Shown: one piece after another, positions 11,456 to 23,286 of the stretch
How positions within the stretch are numbered: the first letter of the stretch is position 1
How the letters are laid out: the number at the start of each line of letters is the position of its first letter
NCBI RefSeq assembly: GCF_001411555.2
Contig: NC_049909.1
Coordinates: forward strand, 10,919,485-10,983,484
Source of the DNA: Juglans regia
Lineage: Eukaryota > Streptophyta > Magnoliopsida > Fagales > Juglandaceae
Reading direction: 5' to 3'
DNA length: 64,000 bases
Translations under genes and position numbers: made by a program
The notes under the pieces: model-generated
The model's database searches: none
Told to the model about the DNA's origin: nothing
What the model saw: the letters and a program-made list of their open reading frames with translations, nothing else

Positions 11456-13504
11456 GACCAAACCGACCGAATGTATTATATAATTTTATATATGTTACTA
11501 ATAGGATCATGTCATTGTTATTTTAATTGTGTGAAAATTGTTCAATGGAGATGACATCTTGGATGTGAGGGCATAAGTTATAAGACTTTAAAGTACAATA
11601 GAGATCTTCGGATCATTTGACATTATGTCGAAGGAAATGACTGATGCAAGAAACTACAGATTTGAGGGAAAAGGGTTCTAGGAAGGAACATTTTGAAGTG
11701 AGTAAAACTATACATCTGCCTTCACTTCTCCAACACCACACACGAGGTGATGTGGCATTTTTTTTTTTCCTTCAAGTAAAACAAATGTTTTACTATTCGT
11801 TGTCTTCCTCCGCAAGCCAATTCAAATTGTTCATCTCTACTGCATTGCTTGCTACTCTGCCCTCCTTTGGCCAACTCCATGTCTCGTTCGTCCCGTCACA
11901 ATGATGTGCCGCCCACACCGACCAGCCAAACAAACTCCGATCGTCTGCCACCATCTCGCTCGCAGGTGATATTTCTCTCTCACTGGTTTATTTTTGGAGT
12001 TATTTTACAGGATCTTTCTTCCAAGTGTTTGTGTTTGTTTGCATAGAAGTAATGACTGAGTTCTTTTTGTATTCCTGTCCTCTTTGTTTGGATTTTCCTA
12101 TACAAAGCAATGTAATTTTTTTGGTAGCTATAGAAGGATAGGGTTCGGATTTTGGTAGCTTTATTTGCCCCTAAAAACCTGGCATATTACTTACTTTCCT
12201 TCCCCCCATCAAACTGGCAATTCGATTATGGTATAATAATTATCGTTTGATTGGGATGATTATATGTGAAAATTTGAACACTTTTAGATGAATTTAAGGT
12301 TAACCCAAAAGTGTAAAATACTCTATTTTGATCTGTCGGGTAAAGTAAGTGCAACAAAAAACAAAAACAAAAACAAAAAGCAAACCATCAAGATCCACCT
12401 GATGGTGCTTGTTGAGTGGCTCCCTCGATTCGTCGAGATGGAGTGAAAATAATTTAGATCTTGGGATCTTAATTACACGATGGATGGACTTTCTTTTTTC
12501 CCTCTCAACAATCAACCTTGGATTTGAACTTTAAAAGGAGCCCACCATGTTTGTGTTTTGTGGGTTGTGGCTGGTTCCAGATCAATGAATGGATGGATGG
12601 TATCCTCTTGCTGTAGCAATAACGATTGTGATTGTGAATGATACCTTCCCTTTCTTTTCCTGAATGGAGAGAGCAATTTGGCTGTGCATTTTGGTAGCTA
12701 TAGAAGGATTGGGTGGGGATTTTGGTAGCTCTGAACTGATTATTGAGATGGTTTTGGTCCAAGTTTGAACTTTTTTGATGTCCCCTGCATGTTTTTGAAT
12801 TGATTTTTTTTTTGTTTAATTTGAAGAACCTTATCTAAGCTTATGTTATTCTAATTGAGCTTTGGTAGATTTGTTCTGGTCTAATGATATTTAGTGCTTT
12901 ATTAGTTGTTAGGTACATGACAGTTCTAGTCTACCTGAGTTTTTGGTTTAAATGAAGTGATCATGTGGGCTCGTTTCCATAATCTTTTTCTTAAATCATG
13001 GATTTTTATGTCAAAACTTGGAAAAAGCATATTTGTACATGGTATTTGTGTCGTTAGTGATGATATTCGAGGCTTAATGGAGATTCCTACGTCTACTTCA
13101 TATCAAATGAGATACGAGTATTGTTTAACTGTCAACCTTTTTTAAGTGTACATGATTTAAATTTACTAGTGGTGAGATAATCAGTTTTAATATTTCCTGT
13201 TATCTGGGTTTCTAAAACTTCATTATGACTCAATAGAAATAATGTGATGGATAAAGAGAAAGATGAAAGGCCACCTAGACCTTCTACATCGATCCCACTA
13301 GCACATGTATGATACATATTGGTCATTTAGAAATGTCCATGTGTTTGATATTTTCAATTAGTTAATGTATTTTTATTTGTGTATTATAGGGATATTGTGG
13401 TCCAAGAAATTTGTACTATCCGCTATTTATATATACAGACGCATGGGATAGCCAAGTAGATTTCCTTATAAGCTTTTTAAAAAAAATTAAGGACGTGCAT
13501 TTGA
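11456..13504. other. Intergenic, with one exon-like ORF and a direct repeat pair
   Basis: At 11879 an ATG opens MSRSSRHNDVPPTPTSQTNS and continues to a plausible donor CAG/GTGATA near 11965, which could be a first exon of an unrecognised gene or of the FAR1-like pseudogene downstream. Support is only the splice context. Nothing else here looks coding. Two 42-bp copies of a TTTTGGTAGCTATAGAAGGA repeat lie at 12119-12160 and 12689-12730. Confidence 0.3.
12119..12730. repeat. Pair of 42-bp direct repeats, 570 bp apart
   Basis: TTTTGGTAGCTATAGAAGGA begins both copies (12119-12160, 12689-12730), each ending with a second TTTTGGTAGCT. They differ at about four positions. Each copy thus contains an internal 11-bp duplication. 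The sequence between them has no recognised content. Confidence 0.7.
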
Positions 13505-14790
13505 ATCGTTCTAACCTTGTACCTAATTACAACCCCAATCAATGCCACATTTTGGACCAATGATGCTCTATCCTCCGTCGAGTAATGCGGAGGAGTCAGG
13601 ACGAGTTCAAAATATTATCTTCATAAATTCCTTTCGAACTTTCAAAATACTTTTTTTTTTCTTTCATGCATTTGGCCCGTGCTAACTCCGTATCAAATTA
13701 CAACCCTCATCAATGCCACATTTTGGACCAATGATGCTCAACCCTTCGTCGAGTAATGTGGAGGAGTTGGGTCGAGTTCAAAATATTTATTCTGGTAAAA
13801 TCCTTTCTAATAGCTGTCATATTTTTTTTTTTCTTTCATACATTTGACCTATTCTAACACCGTATCAAATTATAGCCCCCATCAATGCCACATTTTGGAC
13901 CAACGATGCTTAGTCCTTTGTCGAGTAATGCGGAGGAGTTGGGACGAGTTCAAAATACTATCCTCGTAAATTCCTTCCGGACTTTCAAAATACTTTTTTT
14001 GTTTTTCTTTCATGCATTTGGCCCGTTCTAACATCGTATCAAATTACAGCTCCCATCAATGCCACCTTTTTGGACCAACGATGCTCAACCCTTCGTCGAG
14101 TAATGCGGAGGAGTCGCATTGAGTTCAAAATATTATCCTAGTAAATTCCTTTCTAACAATTGTCATATTTTTTTTCTTTCATGCATTTGGCCCGTTCTAA
14201 CACCGTATCAAATTACAACCCCCATCAATGTCACATTTTGGACCAACGATGCCCTATCCTCAATCGAGCAATGCGGAGGAGTTGGGACGAGTTCAAAATA
14301 TTATCCTCGTAAATTCCTTTCGAACTTTCAAAAAATATTTTTTTTTTCTTTCATGTATTTGGCCCGTTCTAACACCGTATCAAATTACAGCCCCATCAAT
14401 GCTATATTTTGGACCAACGATGCTTTATCCTCCGTCGAGTAATGTAGAGGAGTCGGGATGAGTTCAAAATATTATTCTCGTAAATTCCTTTCGAACTTTC
14501 AAAATACTTTTTTTTTTCCTTTCATGCATTTGGCCCGTTCTAACACCGTATTAAATTACAGCCTCATCAATGCCACCTTTTGGACCAATGACGCTCAACC
14601 CTTCATCGAGTAATGTGGAGGAGTCAGGCTGAGTTCAAAATATAATCTTGGTAAATTCCTTTCTAACAGTTGTCATAGTTTTTTATTACGTGTATTTGAG
14701 CCGTTCTAACACTGTAATTACAGTCCCCATCAATGTCATACCCTCTGTCGAGTAGTCTGAAGGTGTTGAGAAGATCTGGAATGATCACCT
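13505..14790 (+). repeat. Tandem array of about 171-bp units of two alternating types
   Basis: CAATGCCACATTTTGGACCA-like starts recur at 13540, 13711, 13883, 14057, 14226, 14397, 14568 and, degenerate, 14731, so the period is 163-174 bp. Each unit has the blocks GTCGAGTAATGCGGAGGAGT, GAGTTCAAAATATTAT, a T-run and TTTGGCCCGTTCTAACACCG. Units fall into type A (CGAACTTTCAAAATAC before the T-run; units 1, 3, 5, 6) and type B (CTAACAGTTGTCAT and CTCAACCCTTCGTCGAG; units 2, 4, 7), giving the order A-B-A-B-A-A-B. Short open frames such as 14119-14442 are read-through of the repeat and not genes. Confidence 0.93.
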
Positions 14791-14928
14791 AACTAGCAAG
14801 TGAATCATCAATTGTGCCATTTAAATATGAAAGTGAAAACATTTTGGGAAGTACATCACACATGACTGATCAAAGCTATCATATGAGTAACGGTATTACA
14901 TTTTAACAAGCTCGAGTAAACATTTAGT

Positions 14929-14950
14929 ATATATATATATATATATAATA
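14929..14950. repeat. (TA)n microsatellite
   Basis: About 11 TA dinucleotides between the tandem array and the FAR1-like pseudogene. Confidence 0.8.
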
Positions 14951-14986
14951 TAAATACTAATCCAAATCATGCATTTTCATTTTCAG

Positions 14987-17101
14987 AAAATTCATCGGAC
15001 GTGTGTAAAGAGGGAGATGCCAAGGGGATTGAGGCAGAGGGGGCTAATGAAGTATCGGATGATGAAGGAGTTGAGGAGCCAAAACCTGGTATGGAGTTTA
15101 CCACTGATAAAGAGGTTATGGCCTATGACAAACAATATGCTAAGCAATAAGGTTTTGGTATTATAATACAAAGGATGAAGAGAGAGGCAGATGAGAGTGT
15201 CAAGTATTTGACAATTGGGTGTGCGCGGGGCTGCAAATATCATCCTAGCCACAATAATATTTCAAGGCCAAGACCAACAACTAAACCGATTGTAAGACGA
15301 GGATAAATGCTCATTTGGTGAAGGGTGTATGGGTGCTGACACTCTTGAGATTGCCTATAATCATAGTACTGTCAGCCCACAGAAGTCTAGGTTTTTTAGA
15401 TTGCTTAAATGTTTGGATAAATATAGTCAAAGGATGCTTGATTTGAATGACAGAGCAAGTATTTGAATGAATAAGAATTTTGGAGCATTTGTTGTTGATG
15501 CGGGAGGTTTGAAAATCTTGATTTCCAAGAAAAAGACTGTTGAAATTTTATTGACAAAGCCAAACAGTTAAAGTTGGGTATAGGAGGTGGTGATACACTT
15601 ACTGATTACTTTAAGAGGATGAGGTTGATCAATGATGACTTTGTTTCTGTTGTGGATGTGGATGAAGACTTGAGAATCATAAATATGTTTTGGGCTGACA
15701 CACGAAGTCAAGCAGCGTATGAGTATTTCGAAGATGTTATCACATTCGATACGACATACCAAACAAATAGATACGGTATGCCTTTTGCTTCCTTTGTTGG
15801 GGTCAACCATCATGGACAGCCAATATTGTTAGGAACTGGCTTGATTTCAAGTGAGGACACAACTACTTTTATATGGTTGTTTCACTCATGGTTGCAGTGC
15901 ATGGATGATTGAACTCCAAAAGCGATAATAACAGACCAAGACTAAGCAATGAAGTCTGCTATTGCATTGGTATTCTCAGACACTCGCCATAGATATTGTC
16001 TATGGCATATACTGCGGAAACTTCCCGAGAAATTGGGATCTCACTCCCAACTTAATAATGGGTTGAAGACTTCCATTCTTAGTTCCTTATGTGATTCACA
16101 GACATGTGTAGAATTTGAGAAGAAGTGGGGGCAACTAATTCAGAAGTATGACCTTGGTGATAATGCATGACTGCAAGGATTGTACAATGAGAAGTCGTTC
16201 TAGGTACCAGCTTACTTGAAGGGTGTATTTTGGGCTGGCATGAGCACTACACAACGGTCTGAAAGCATGAATGCTTTCTTTGATGGATTTGTGCATTTTG
16301 GTACGACACTGAAAGAATTCGTAGATCAATTTTACAATGCGTTGAGGAAGAAGGTGGAGGTCGAGACTACAGTTGATTTCATGTCCTGCAACCAAACCAT
16401 CCCATGTGTATCTCCATTCCACATTGAGAAACAGTTTCAAGCGTTGTATACAAACGCAAAATATAAAGAGGTCCAGAAAGAGTTGTTGGCGATGATGTGT
16501 TGTAATTGTCTATTTCTCAACGAGCAATGTTGCATTTCCACATTCGATTTTTTGGATGAAATTACTATTGAGGATGACCATGTAAAAACCTTCAAGTACT
16601 CAGTTTATTATAACGAGGAGGAATGTGAACTGAAATGCACATGTGCATTATTTGAGATGAGGGGGATCCTTTGTAGCCTATGCATTAAAAATTTGTCAAA
16701 TGAAGAAGATTCACAGTGTACCAGAGAAGTACGTCTTAGATCGATGGTGGAAGGACTTGAAGAGGAGATACACACTGGTCAAAAGTAGCTGCGATGACAT
16801 GCGGCAAAATGCAGACACCCGAAGGTATGAGCTTGTCGTGAAACTATGTCTAAAATTAGCAACTCGTGTATACCAACATGATGACCATGTCAATGCATTC
16901 ATGTGTCATTTGGATGAGTTTGAGAATTACTTTAAAGGATTACCACTTGAATCTGATTCAACCAAGGTCAGAGAAAACGTGGCCACGAACAACAATAAGA
17001 AAATATTAAGCCCACACGTTGTCCGAGGGAAATGGAGGCCACCATCGAAAAGGAAGGTTCCGTCTGTGGAGAAGGCTACGACCAAAAGAAGAAAGAAATA
17101 A
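14987..17101 (+). pseudogene. FAR1-RELATED SEQUENCE-type (MULE-derived transposase) pseudogene
   Basis: Conceptual translation gives an acidic leader (after acceptor CATTTTCAG, 14978-14986), a FAR1-type N-terminal zinc region (GMEFTTDKEVMAYDKQYAKQ, then YLTIGCARGCKYHPS), and a MULE transposase core with FDTTYQTNRYGMPFASFVGV (15745-15804) and ITDQD (15930-15944). CLWHILRKLPEKLGS, GMSTTQRSESMNAFFDGF and a C-terminal region to KRKVPSVEKATTKRRKK follow. In intact relatives this is a nuclear regulator or transposase-derived factor. Lesions include in-frame stops after AKQ (15147), after CMDD (15910), in DQD/AMK (15945), after DNA (16168) and before VPAYLKG (16201), and a frame change near 16690-16710. 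The SWIM-type finger reads CTC...CSL where a C-x-H pair is expected. Probably a decayed gene or Mutator-like element core. Confidence 0.88.
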
Positions 17102-17928
17102 GTAGTAAATTTTTTTCATATTAATTATATATTTATTGGACTGTATGCATTATTCATTCTAATAGATGTGCATTTTTTTGTTTGAAATTTAGATTTGCAA
17201 AAAAAATTTGATGATGAATCACAACATGGTGAGGTATCATCGTATCGGAAGCTCAACATAGTGCTAAAGTGGATCAACTTGGTTCTAATGTTGATGTTAT
17301 TCTTGTTGAAACATAATGTAGTACTGTCACACAACCAATACCATTGGGATGTGAGGAGGTCGTGACTGTGCCTTAATAATTTGTTGAATCAGAACTTGTT
17401 GTGATGAAATATTGTAATGAGAATGTTGTTGTGACGTTGTAGTTTTGTTTATTTTGGGTGTTGTGATTAAATATGTTGGGTTTTGTGATGATTTGTAAAG
17501 AATGTAAATATGGTCAATAGATTTGTAAAGAATGTCTATGGGTTTTGTAAAGAATGTTTTTCGAACAAATTTGTTCTATCTTATCAAAATCTGGACATAT
17601 TTGTGATGCCTATTAACACTGGAAGGGTGTTTTTTTCCCCTGCATAGGTTATGAAACTGGACAGATTTTTTTTTTCCATTTAAACTGGATAGATTTTTAT
17701 CACTGGACAAATTTTTTTACCACTAAAATGTACAATACCATTCTCACAAATGCACATCCATTACCATACGCAAATCGTTCCATAATTACAAAATATTTAT
17801 AGAGAATTATGCAATTACAATAACGGTTGATACATCTATCATCCGAACAAATAAAAAACTATTACAATAGAACAAACCCAATACAAACACAATAATATAC
17901 GACCACATCTATTCTCTATGACCCGCCT
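17102..17928. other. AT-rich spacer after FAR1-like pseudogene
   Basis: Contains repeated short motifs such as TTTGTAAAGAATGT (17491, 17523, 17547) and ACTGGA/GGACAGATTTTT runs (17655-17720), but no gene or TE I can name. Confidence 0.5.
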
Positions 17929-18144
17929 TCAAACTTCCTCCTTTTGGAGGTTCAAATCATTCTCTCTTTGTATTAGTTTATCTTCTTTTCTCGACACCTC
18001 ATATTCGCGCAACAATAAATCATCCTCTCTATTTCGGAGTGTATTCTCTCTTGTTATAAATTTCTCCTCTATCAGCTGAAGTATATCGGCCCATATGAAG
18101 AATTGACAACTTGATTCTCCCTGCATACAATGCAAGAATTTCAA
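17929..18144 (-). pseudogene. Possible GRF-zinc-finger C-terminal exon with coiled coil
   Basis: After a plausible acceptor (TTGTATGCAG, minus strand near 18124) the frame reads GESSCQFFIWADILQLIEEK, resembling the CxFFxWxD end of a GRF zinc finger, then a charged heptad-like helix (REDDLLLREYEVSRKEDKLI). GRF proteins of this small type are common in plant repeats. The matching N-terminal half (CxCG ... RRFxGC) was not found nearby. The call rests on one short motif and could be chance. Confidence 0.25.
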
Positions 18145-19991
18145 ACATTAAAATGTTACAACTGTTAACGCAATTGCCAATTATTTATAGAATAATAATA
18201 ATAAGTTGGCTTATCGTTTTATACTTCAAGCAAGCATAAAATTTTCTTTCTGGATTTTTGTTAGTTTGGGAGGTCTTTAGTGGTTCTTTCAAACCACACC
18301 AAGAAGTTGGTGCTTCCATTTAAAATGCATCCACTATAAATGATGATGATTGACTTGATGTCATAGTTGATATAAATGACAACCTTTGCTGAAGCAAATA
18401 GAAACAGCTACTGAAAACAACCCAAAACAAGATAGCAGCAAAGGTATTGAAACATAGAAGGTCACATGATTGATAGTAACATTCTGCTACATGTTCCAAC
18501 AAAAGAATGACAACAAAGCAGTCCATTATATGCAAGGGACTCGTTTCTATAAAGCACTATCAAGTTTTACAGCCTAGCTCCTATCCAATCCTATCTCAAA
18601 CTGTAATGTATTTTGGCTTTTTCTTTAATTATGAGAAGTGGGCTTCCTTAAAATGAAAAGACTATATAGCTAGTTGCATGTAACAAAGTGCTCAAAATGT
18701 ATGTCATCTTAGAGTTGGAATCCCTTGGATATCCAACAAAGTGCCCTTCTGGCTAAAAGCATTTGTTGCTCCCATTGGCCTCAAATTCGTATACAACAAC
18801 AAGTCTGGCAGAACAAAAAAAGCAGTTCCACCACCACAGCCAAGCTCCTATCCAATCCTAGGAGAATATCATGCAATACAAAGTCTAGTGTGCAAAGCAT
18901 AATACATCTCTTACTTCATAGCATTCTTCAAGCACAAGGTGTACGACTATAAATTATAGTTTTGCATAATTCAAGTGTCCATATAATTGGGTCACATATA
19001 AAAAACAAGTTGTACAGGCATGCATTTCATTTTCAGGCTTGAGAAAACCCAAAAATGACTAAGTTTTCACATATGTAGACGCCAGAAGAGAAGATCAAAT
19101 AAAATGTCAACATTATGTTTTTTCTAGTCCTCTAATTTAACCCCCACCCTCCCTTTATCCTTCCAAGAAAAAACAAAAGAACATAATAGGTTTAGAATAC
19201 TCACTATAAGATAGTGGAGTTAGCTACCCTTGGTAAGTCACTAAGTCAGTGAGTACCAACTGTCAATGTTGCTGATGTAAATATTAATCATGCAGCCACT
19301 AGAACAACAAGCTGTTCACCAATGATAACTAAAAATGTAGTTCCACCACCACAAAATAGACAATCGAATAAAAACTTATGCTGAATTATCAAGTCCAACT
19401 CATTGGAATGTAAAAAAAAATTTAAAAAAAAAAATTGAAATTACCTTCAGGACTCCAACTTGGTGCTGCGAAGAGAGGTAGAGAGCATGGAGTTGAGCAA
19501 TGCGGAAGCAGTGGCAGTGTGATACGAAAGCAACGTTTCCACATAGCAGCTCATCTCTTTATCCCAACAAAAATACAAACGAAATGGTGACCAGTATTAG
19601 GGCTTTATTGTGAAGTGGATTTCAAGGGGAATTTCTGCGATCTGTTAGGATTTTTCTCGAGAGATGGTATCGACAGGGGAGAGGGATTCGGCAGAGGGAG
19701 AGAAGTGAGGGTAAGAGAGCTACGGAAGTGAGGAAACGGCAAGAGAGGAAGTGCAGCCTCGAGGGTGAGAGATGAGAGTGAGGGCGACAGACAGAGGGTA
19801 ATTTTTGTTACTGAAATAAGGGATCTGATTTGCGTGAGGGAGATGGAGAAGGAGATGAAGGGATCTGAAGGTGGATTATAGACAAAGGAAAGTGAGGGAG
19901 ACAGGGAGGAAGGGATCAGAAGGGATAAAATGAATGAAAACTCAACTGGACATATGCGTGCAAACCCCATCTAAGAGGTAAGAGAAAAATA
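18145..19991. other. Unassigned intergenic stretch
   Basis: No gene recognised. Short motifs recur (CTCCTATCCAATCCTA at 18580 and 18846; GTTCCACCACCACA at 18824 and 19341). The segment 19600-19970 is GA-rich on the plus strand and gives a serine/leucine/proline-rich minus frame of 121 codons that looks like low-complexity sequence, perhaps a 5' UTR. Confidence 0.4.
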
Positions 19992-20026
19992 GTGACGTGG
20001 CGACCCGATCGGGTTCGCCACGTCAC
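19992..20026. promoter_or_regulatory. 35-bp palindrome with paired ACGT cores
   Basis: The arms GTGACGTGGCGA and TCGCCACGTCAC surround the self-complementary CCCGATCGGG with one extra T. Each arm contains ACGTGGC, the ABRE/G-box-type core bound by plant bZIP factors, and a further CACGTG follows at 20024-20029. The palindrome is visible in sequence; a regulatory role is inference, as no clear gene start adjoins it. Confidence 0.5.
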
Positions 20027-20161
20027 GTGTGTGGTGTTGGTAAAGTAAACCGGCCTAAAAATAGATTTTTCCTTTTGAAGTAATCTATTAGTACCATTAT
20101 TTGAGAATTGTTTAAATAGGCCTTTCTGCCTTTGAGATTTTAAATGAAACCTGAGAATTTC

Positions 20162-20350
20162 CCTAGTTTGTTTTCACAATTTCTCTAAACTCATCTCATC
20201 TAATTATTACAACTTTTTCAAATTTTCACACAAAATAAAATAAATAATTCAACTTTATCAATAAAAAAAATAATAGTAAAAAAATGTATTCTAATAATAT
20301 TTTATTCAACTTTTAACTTTAATCTTAACTCATCTCATTTCATATGCGAA
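20162..20350. repeat. MITE remnant of the ACTCATCTCATC family
   Basis: ACTCATCTCATCTAATTATT, then ACAACTTTTTCAAATTTTCA and TTCTAATAATATTTTATTCA, ending CTTAACTCATCTCATTTCAT, match in order the interior of the copies at 21270-21459 and 45687-45889. Ends are worn and no target duplication is clear. Confidence 0.6.
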
Positions 20351-21269
20351 AACACTTTGAGGCTGCAGTCTTGTTTGAAGGATCCTTAGATAAAAGTGTG
20401 AACAAAAATCTTGTGAGGGAGAAGGAAAATAAATTGTTCCAATTACTAGAATCCTTGGTCCTCCAATTAGGTAGTCTCATATCTTGTCCATCTCTAGTTC
20501 TCTTTAGAGCTTTGTACAATATGCTCTCATCCAATCCAACATATTATCTAGAAGGAAAAAATGAAAATAAATAAATAAGCATTTGCTCACTACAAGAAAA
20601 TAGGCATTTTCCAGCGATTTTAAGATTGCCACAAAAAAAATCGTCGAAAAAGGTCATTATTTACTGTGATTTCTAAGTCGCCACTGAATTTCATCGCAAA
20701 AGTGGGAAATGCTGGGAGATTTATTGTTCTCTCTCTCTCTCTCTCTCTTTTTCTCTCTTTTTTTTTTTTTTGCGGTGACTTTTTATACCTATTTCGGCAT
20801 TTTTTTTGTCACAACAAAGTATTGTAACTGTAGCGGCTTTTTATTTCTATCAAATTTTAGAATTTCCGCAATATATGCTTTTTACAGCAAATATTATTGC
20901 CGTAAAGGTCTTTTTTGCCAATTAATACTATTAGAGGTGAATCAAAAGCGCCAAAAAATCTAATAAAATTTAAAGAGAAAAAATTTGCTACGGTCCATCT
21001 GCTTTTCCTCAAATAACAGCTCCCAATAAGCTTTTGCCACATAGCTCTTCCATTACACATACCATATGCCTGTCTATAGAGAAGAAATTTCCTCCCTCGT
21101 GAAAACCCTTTCCCTTCCACCGAAGCCCCTTGCTTTTGTTTAGAGTGCTTGCCAATAAATTTCCTCTCAAACTTCTTTTTTGTGTAATCTTTGCCTCATT
21201 ACACTGTGTTCTCTCTTTCCTATTTCCCCATCACCTCTACTATCCAGAATCTTCTTCTACTTCTTCTCA

Positions 21270-21459
21270 GGTTTCGTTTGGTTTCTAAACATCTCTCAAC
21301 TCATCTCAACTCATCATTACAACTTTTTCAAATCCCAACATAAAATATAATAAACAATTCAACTTTTTCAAATTTCAAAATAATAATAATATTAAAAAAT
21401 AATATTCTAACAATATTTTATCATCTCAATTCAACTCACTTCAACATCCAAATGCAACC
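21270..21459. repeat. Tourist-like MITE with TCA duplication, inside the CACTA-like element
   Basis: Inverted ends GGTTTCGTTTGGTTT and, on the complement, GGTTGCATTTGGATG enclose 190 bp. TCA flanks both sides (21267-21269, 21460-21462). The interior CAACTCATCTCAACTCATCA and ACAACTTTTTCAAAT is shared with copies at 20162, 45687 and 62786. Confidence 0.8.
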
Positions 21460-22209
21460 TCAGTCTCTTACCCAGAATCTTCTTCTTCTTAGGTGATTTG
21501 TATTTTTGCTACTCTATTCTATTACTCCTTCCTCTAGAAAAAATAAGAAAGAAAACAAAGGGTTATTCAAGTTGTTCTGTGGGTAATCCTTCTCGAGATT
21601 GTTTGAAATTTGGAGGTGAATTGTTTGGAAGTGTGGCACTGCGAGCCACTGTAGCTTGCGGATTTAAGCTTGCAGATTCAAGATGGGAGAAGAGGAAGAA
21701 CAGAGGAGCATAAGAAAGCTTCAATTTTGCATAACAGAAAGAGGAAATGGATAAGTCTCAGCCAAAACATGGATTTTTTTTTTCTTTTTTCAATACTTTG
21801 TGGTAATTTGTTCTGGGAGAGATAATTTGAAAATGATTTTTGTGTTGAATTCGTATGTAATAATAGATATTTTAAACATGCAGAATGAAAAAATAATAGC
21901 AAAATTAATGAAATAATAGAGATTTTTTCCTCAAAGATCTGGGTGAGGAGAGTGAGAGAAAAGGGGCTTTCATATGTGATAAATGAAATGGGAGATAAGC
22001 GTTTTGGGTGAGGAGAGAGGAGATATGGCCAAGGAGAGAACCCGGTTGTGATGGGCGACGAAGTTTCATGGGAGCGACGGCATTTTCCGGTTGTGGTGGC
22101 AATGGACCTGGTTTGGTGCGACGACATACTGGTTCGAACAAGATGAAGTTGGAATGTTTGTTCTCTTCTCATAAATGAGTTTCTATGGTATAATTAAATG
22201 AGACTAATT

Positions 22210-23010
22210 TTAGTGTGTCAAGTATAAAACTACTTACGTGTTATATTTTCATTGGGGGGCTGCTAAACGCCCAACATCAGCCCAACTGGTCAAAGTGGAA
22301 CTCAAATTTAAAACCCCCGCGTTTTCCCTTCTTTCCTTTAATTCTCTCTAGTGTCTCCTCCCCCCTCCCGTCTCTCCCCAATCCCTCTTCTCCTCTGATC
22401 TCCACTCTTCATGTCGCCACGCAGCAGCCACTGTACGCCGTCGACGACCCACCATCACCGTCCACCTCCACCATCACTGACCAACCCCAGCCAAGTCCCT
22501 CCCTCGCGGCTTCCTCTCTCCCACAGATCTCCCTCGAATTCCTTTCTCCCTTGGATTCACAGTGCCGCCGCGTCCGCAGCCCCGCACCACTCCAACTACG
22601 GCATAGCTACCCCCCAACGGTCCCCAACCCCCCACCGAAGCTCTCCCTCTCTCTCACCGTCGATCTGCTCTCCCCCTCACGGATCTGGCTCAAGCTCCTA
22701 TACCCACCATGCGCCGCCTTCCTCCACAGCCTTCCTTCACGGCACAACACTGTAGAAATCGCAACCCATTGTATTTTAGAATCTAGAGATTTCCAAGACA
22801 GAGGCTTGCGGTGCCTAAAGCTTCTATCTTTTCCGTTGTTTGATTATGTCATAAAAAAATGTATTGTCTTTGTTTGGTTTCTGAGAAAATTAAATTTAAA
22901 AAATTGGAACTCTTGCAAGATTTTACTTTTGATTCCTCAAGCGGTGTTTGGTAACGAAAATAAGACAATGAAAGACTATGATTTGGTTTGGATTAACTGT
23001 TGCATATAAC
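22210..23010 (+). other. GC-rich proline/serine-rich block in CACTA interior
   Basis: A 264-codon frame (22215-23009) is open, but its first two-thirds is low-complexity P/S-rich and its last third AT-rich, and an overlapping frame (22411-22755) is equally open. This looks like a captured CpG-rich 5' exon or UTR and not a proven protein. No domain recognised. Confidence 0.3.
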
Positions 23011-23117
23011 TAAGTTGGGGTTTAAGTAAGTAAATTTAATTTTGTTGTTGTTGCTGCAAATTAGAGAATTTTGAAATATGGAAATATAAGGTTTTGTTCA
23101 TATATGCCTTTTGTTTC

Positions 23118-23286
23118 AGAGAAACTAACAGAGAACTAATTGAACATATCAATTTCGATGGGTTTTTTGCATTTGGGTTTGGACAAGGACATACGTTGAT
23201 TGAAGAGGAAGTTGTCAATGTGCTGGCAGAGGTTTCTCTGCATCCAAACTATACAATTGCTAGTGTAATTTATTACCAATTCTTTT
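23118..23286 (+). other. Exon-like segment of unknown gene in CACTA interior
   Basis: After the acceptor TTTGTTTCAG (23110-23119) the frame reads ETNRELIEHINFDGFFAFGF then GQGHTLIEEEVVNVLAEVSL, which has protein-like composition unlike the surrounding AT-rich DNA. I do not recognise the family. Together with 24520-24599 ([20 protein letters not shown]) it may be a captured gene fragment. Confidence 0.3.

Noticed and set aside
14119..14461. ORFs with the repeated text FLSCIWPVLTPYQITTP
   Set aside because: Translation of the 171-bp tandem repeat in two frames; no evidence of selection for protein.
13505..14790. CRISPR-like or bacterial repeat array
   Set aside because: Units are adjacent 171-bp monomers without spacers, in plant DNA.
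22215..23009. 264-codon ORF as a protein gene
   Set aside because: Proline/serine-rich low complexity, competing open frame, no domain and abrupt composition change; kept only as possible captured sequence.
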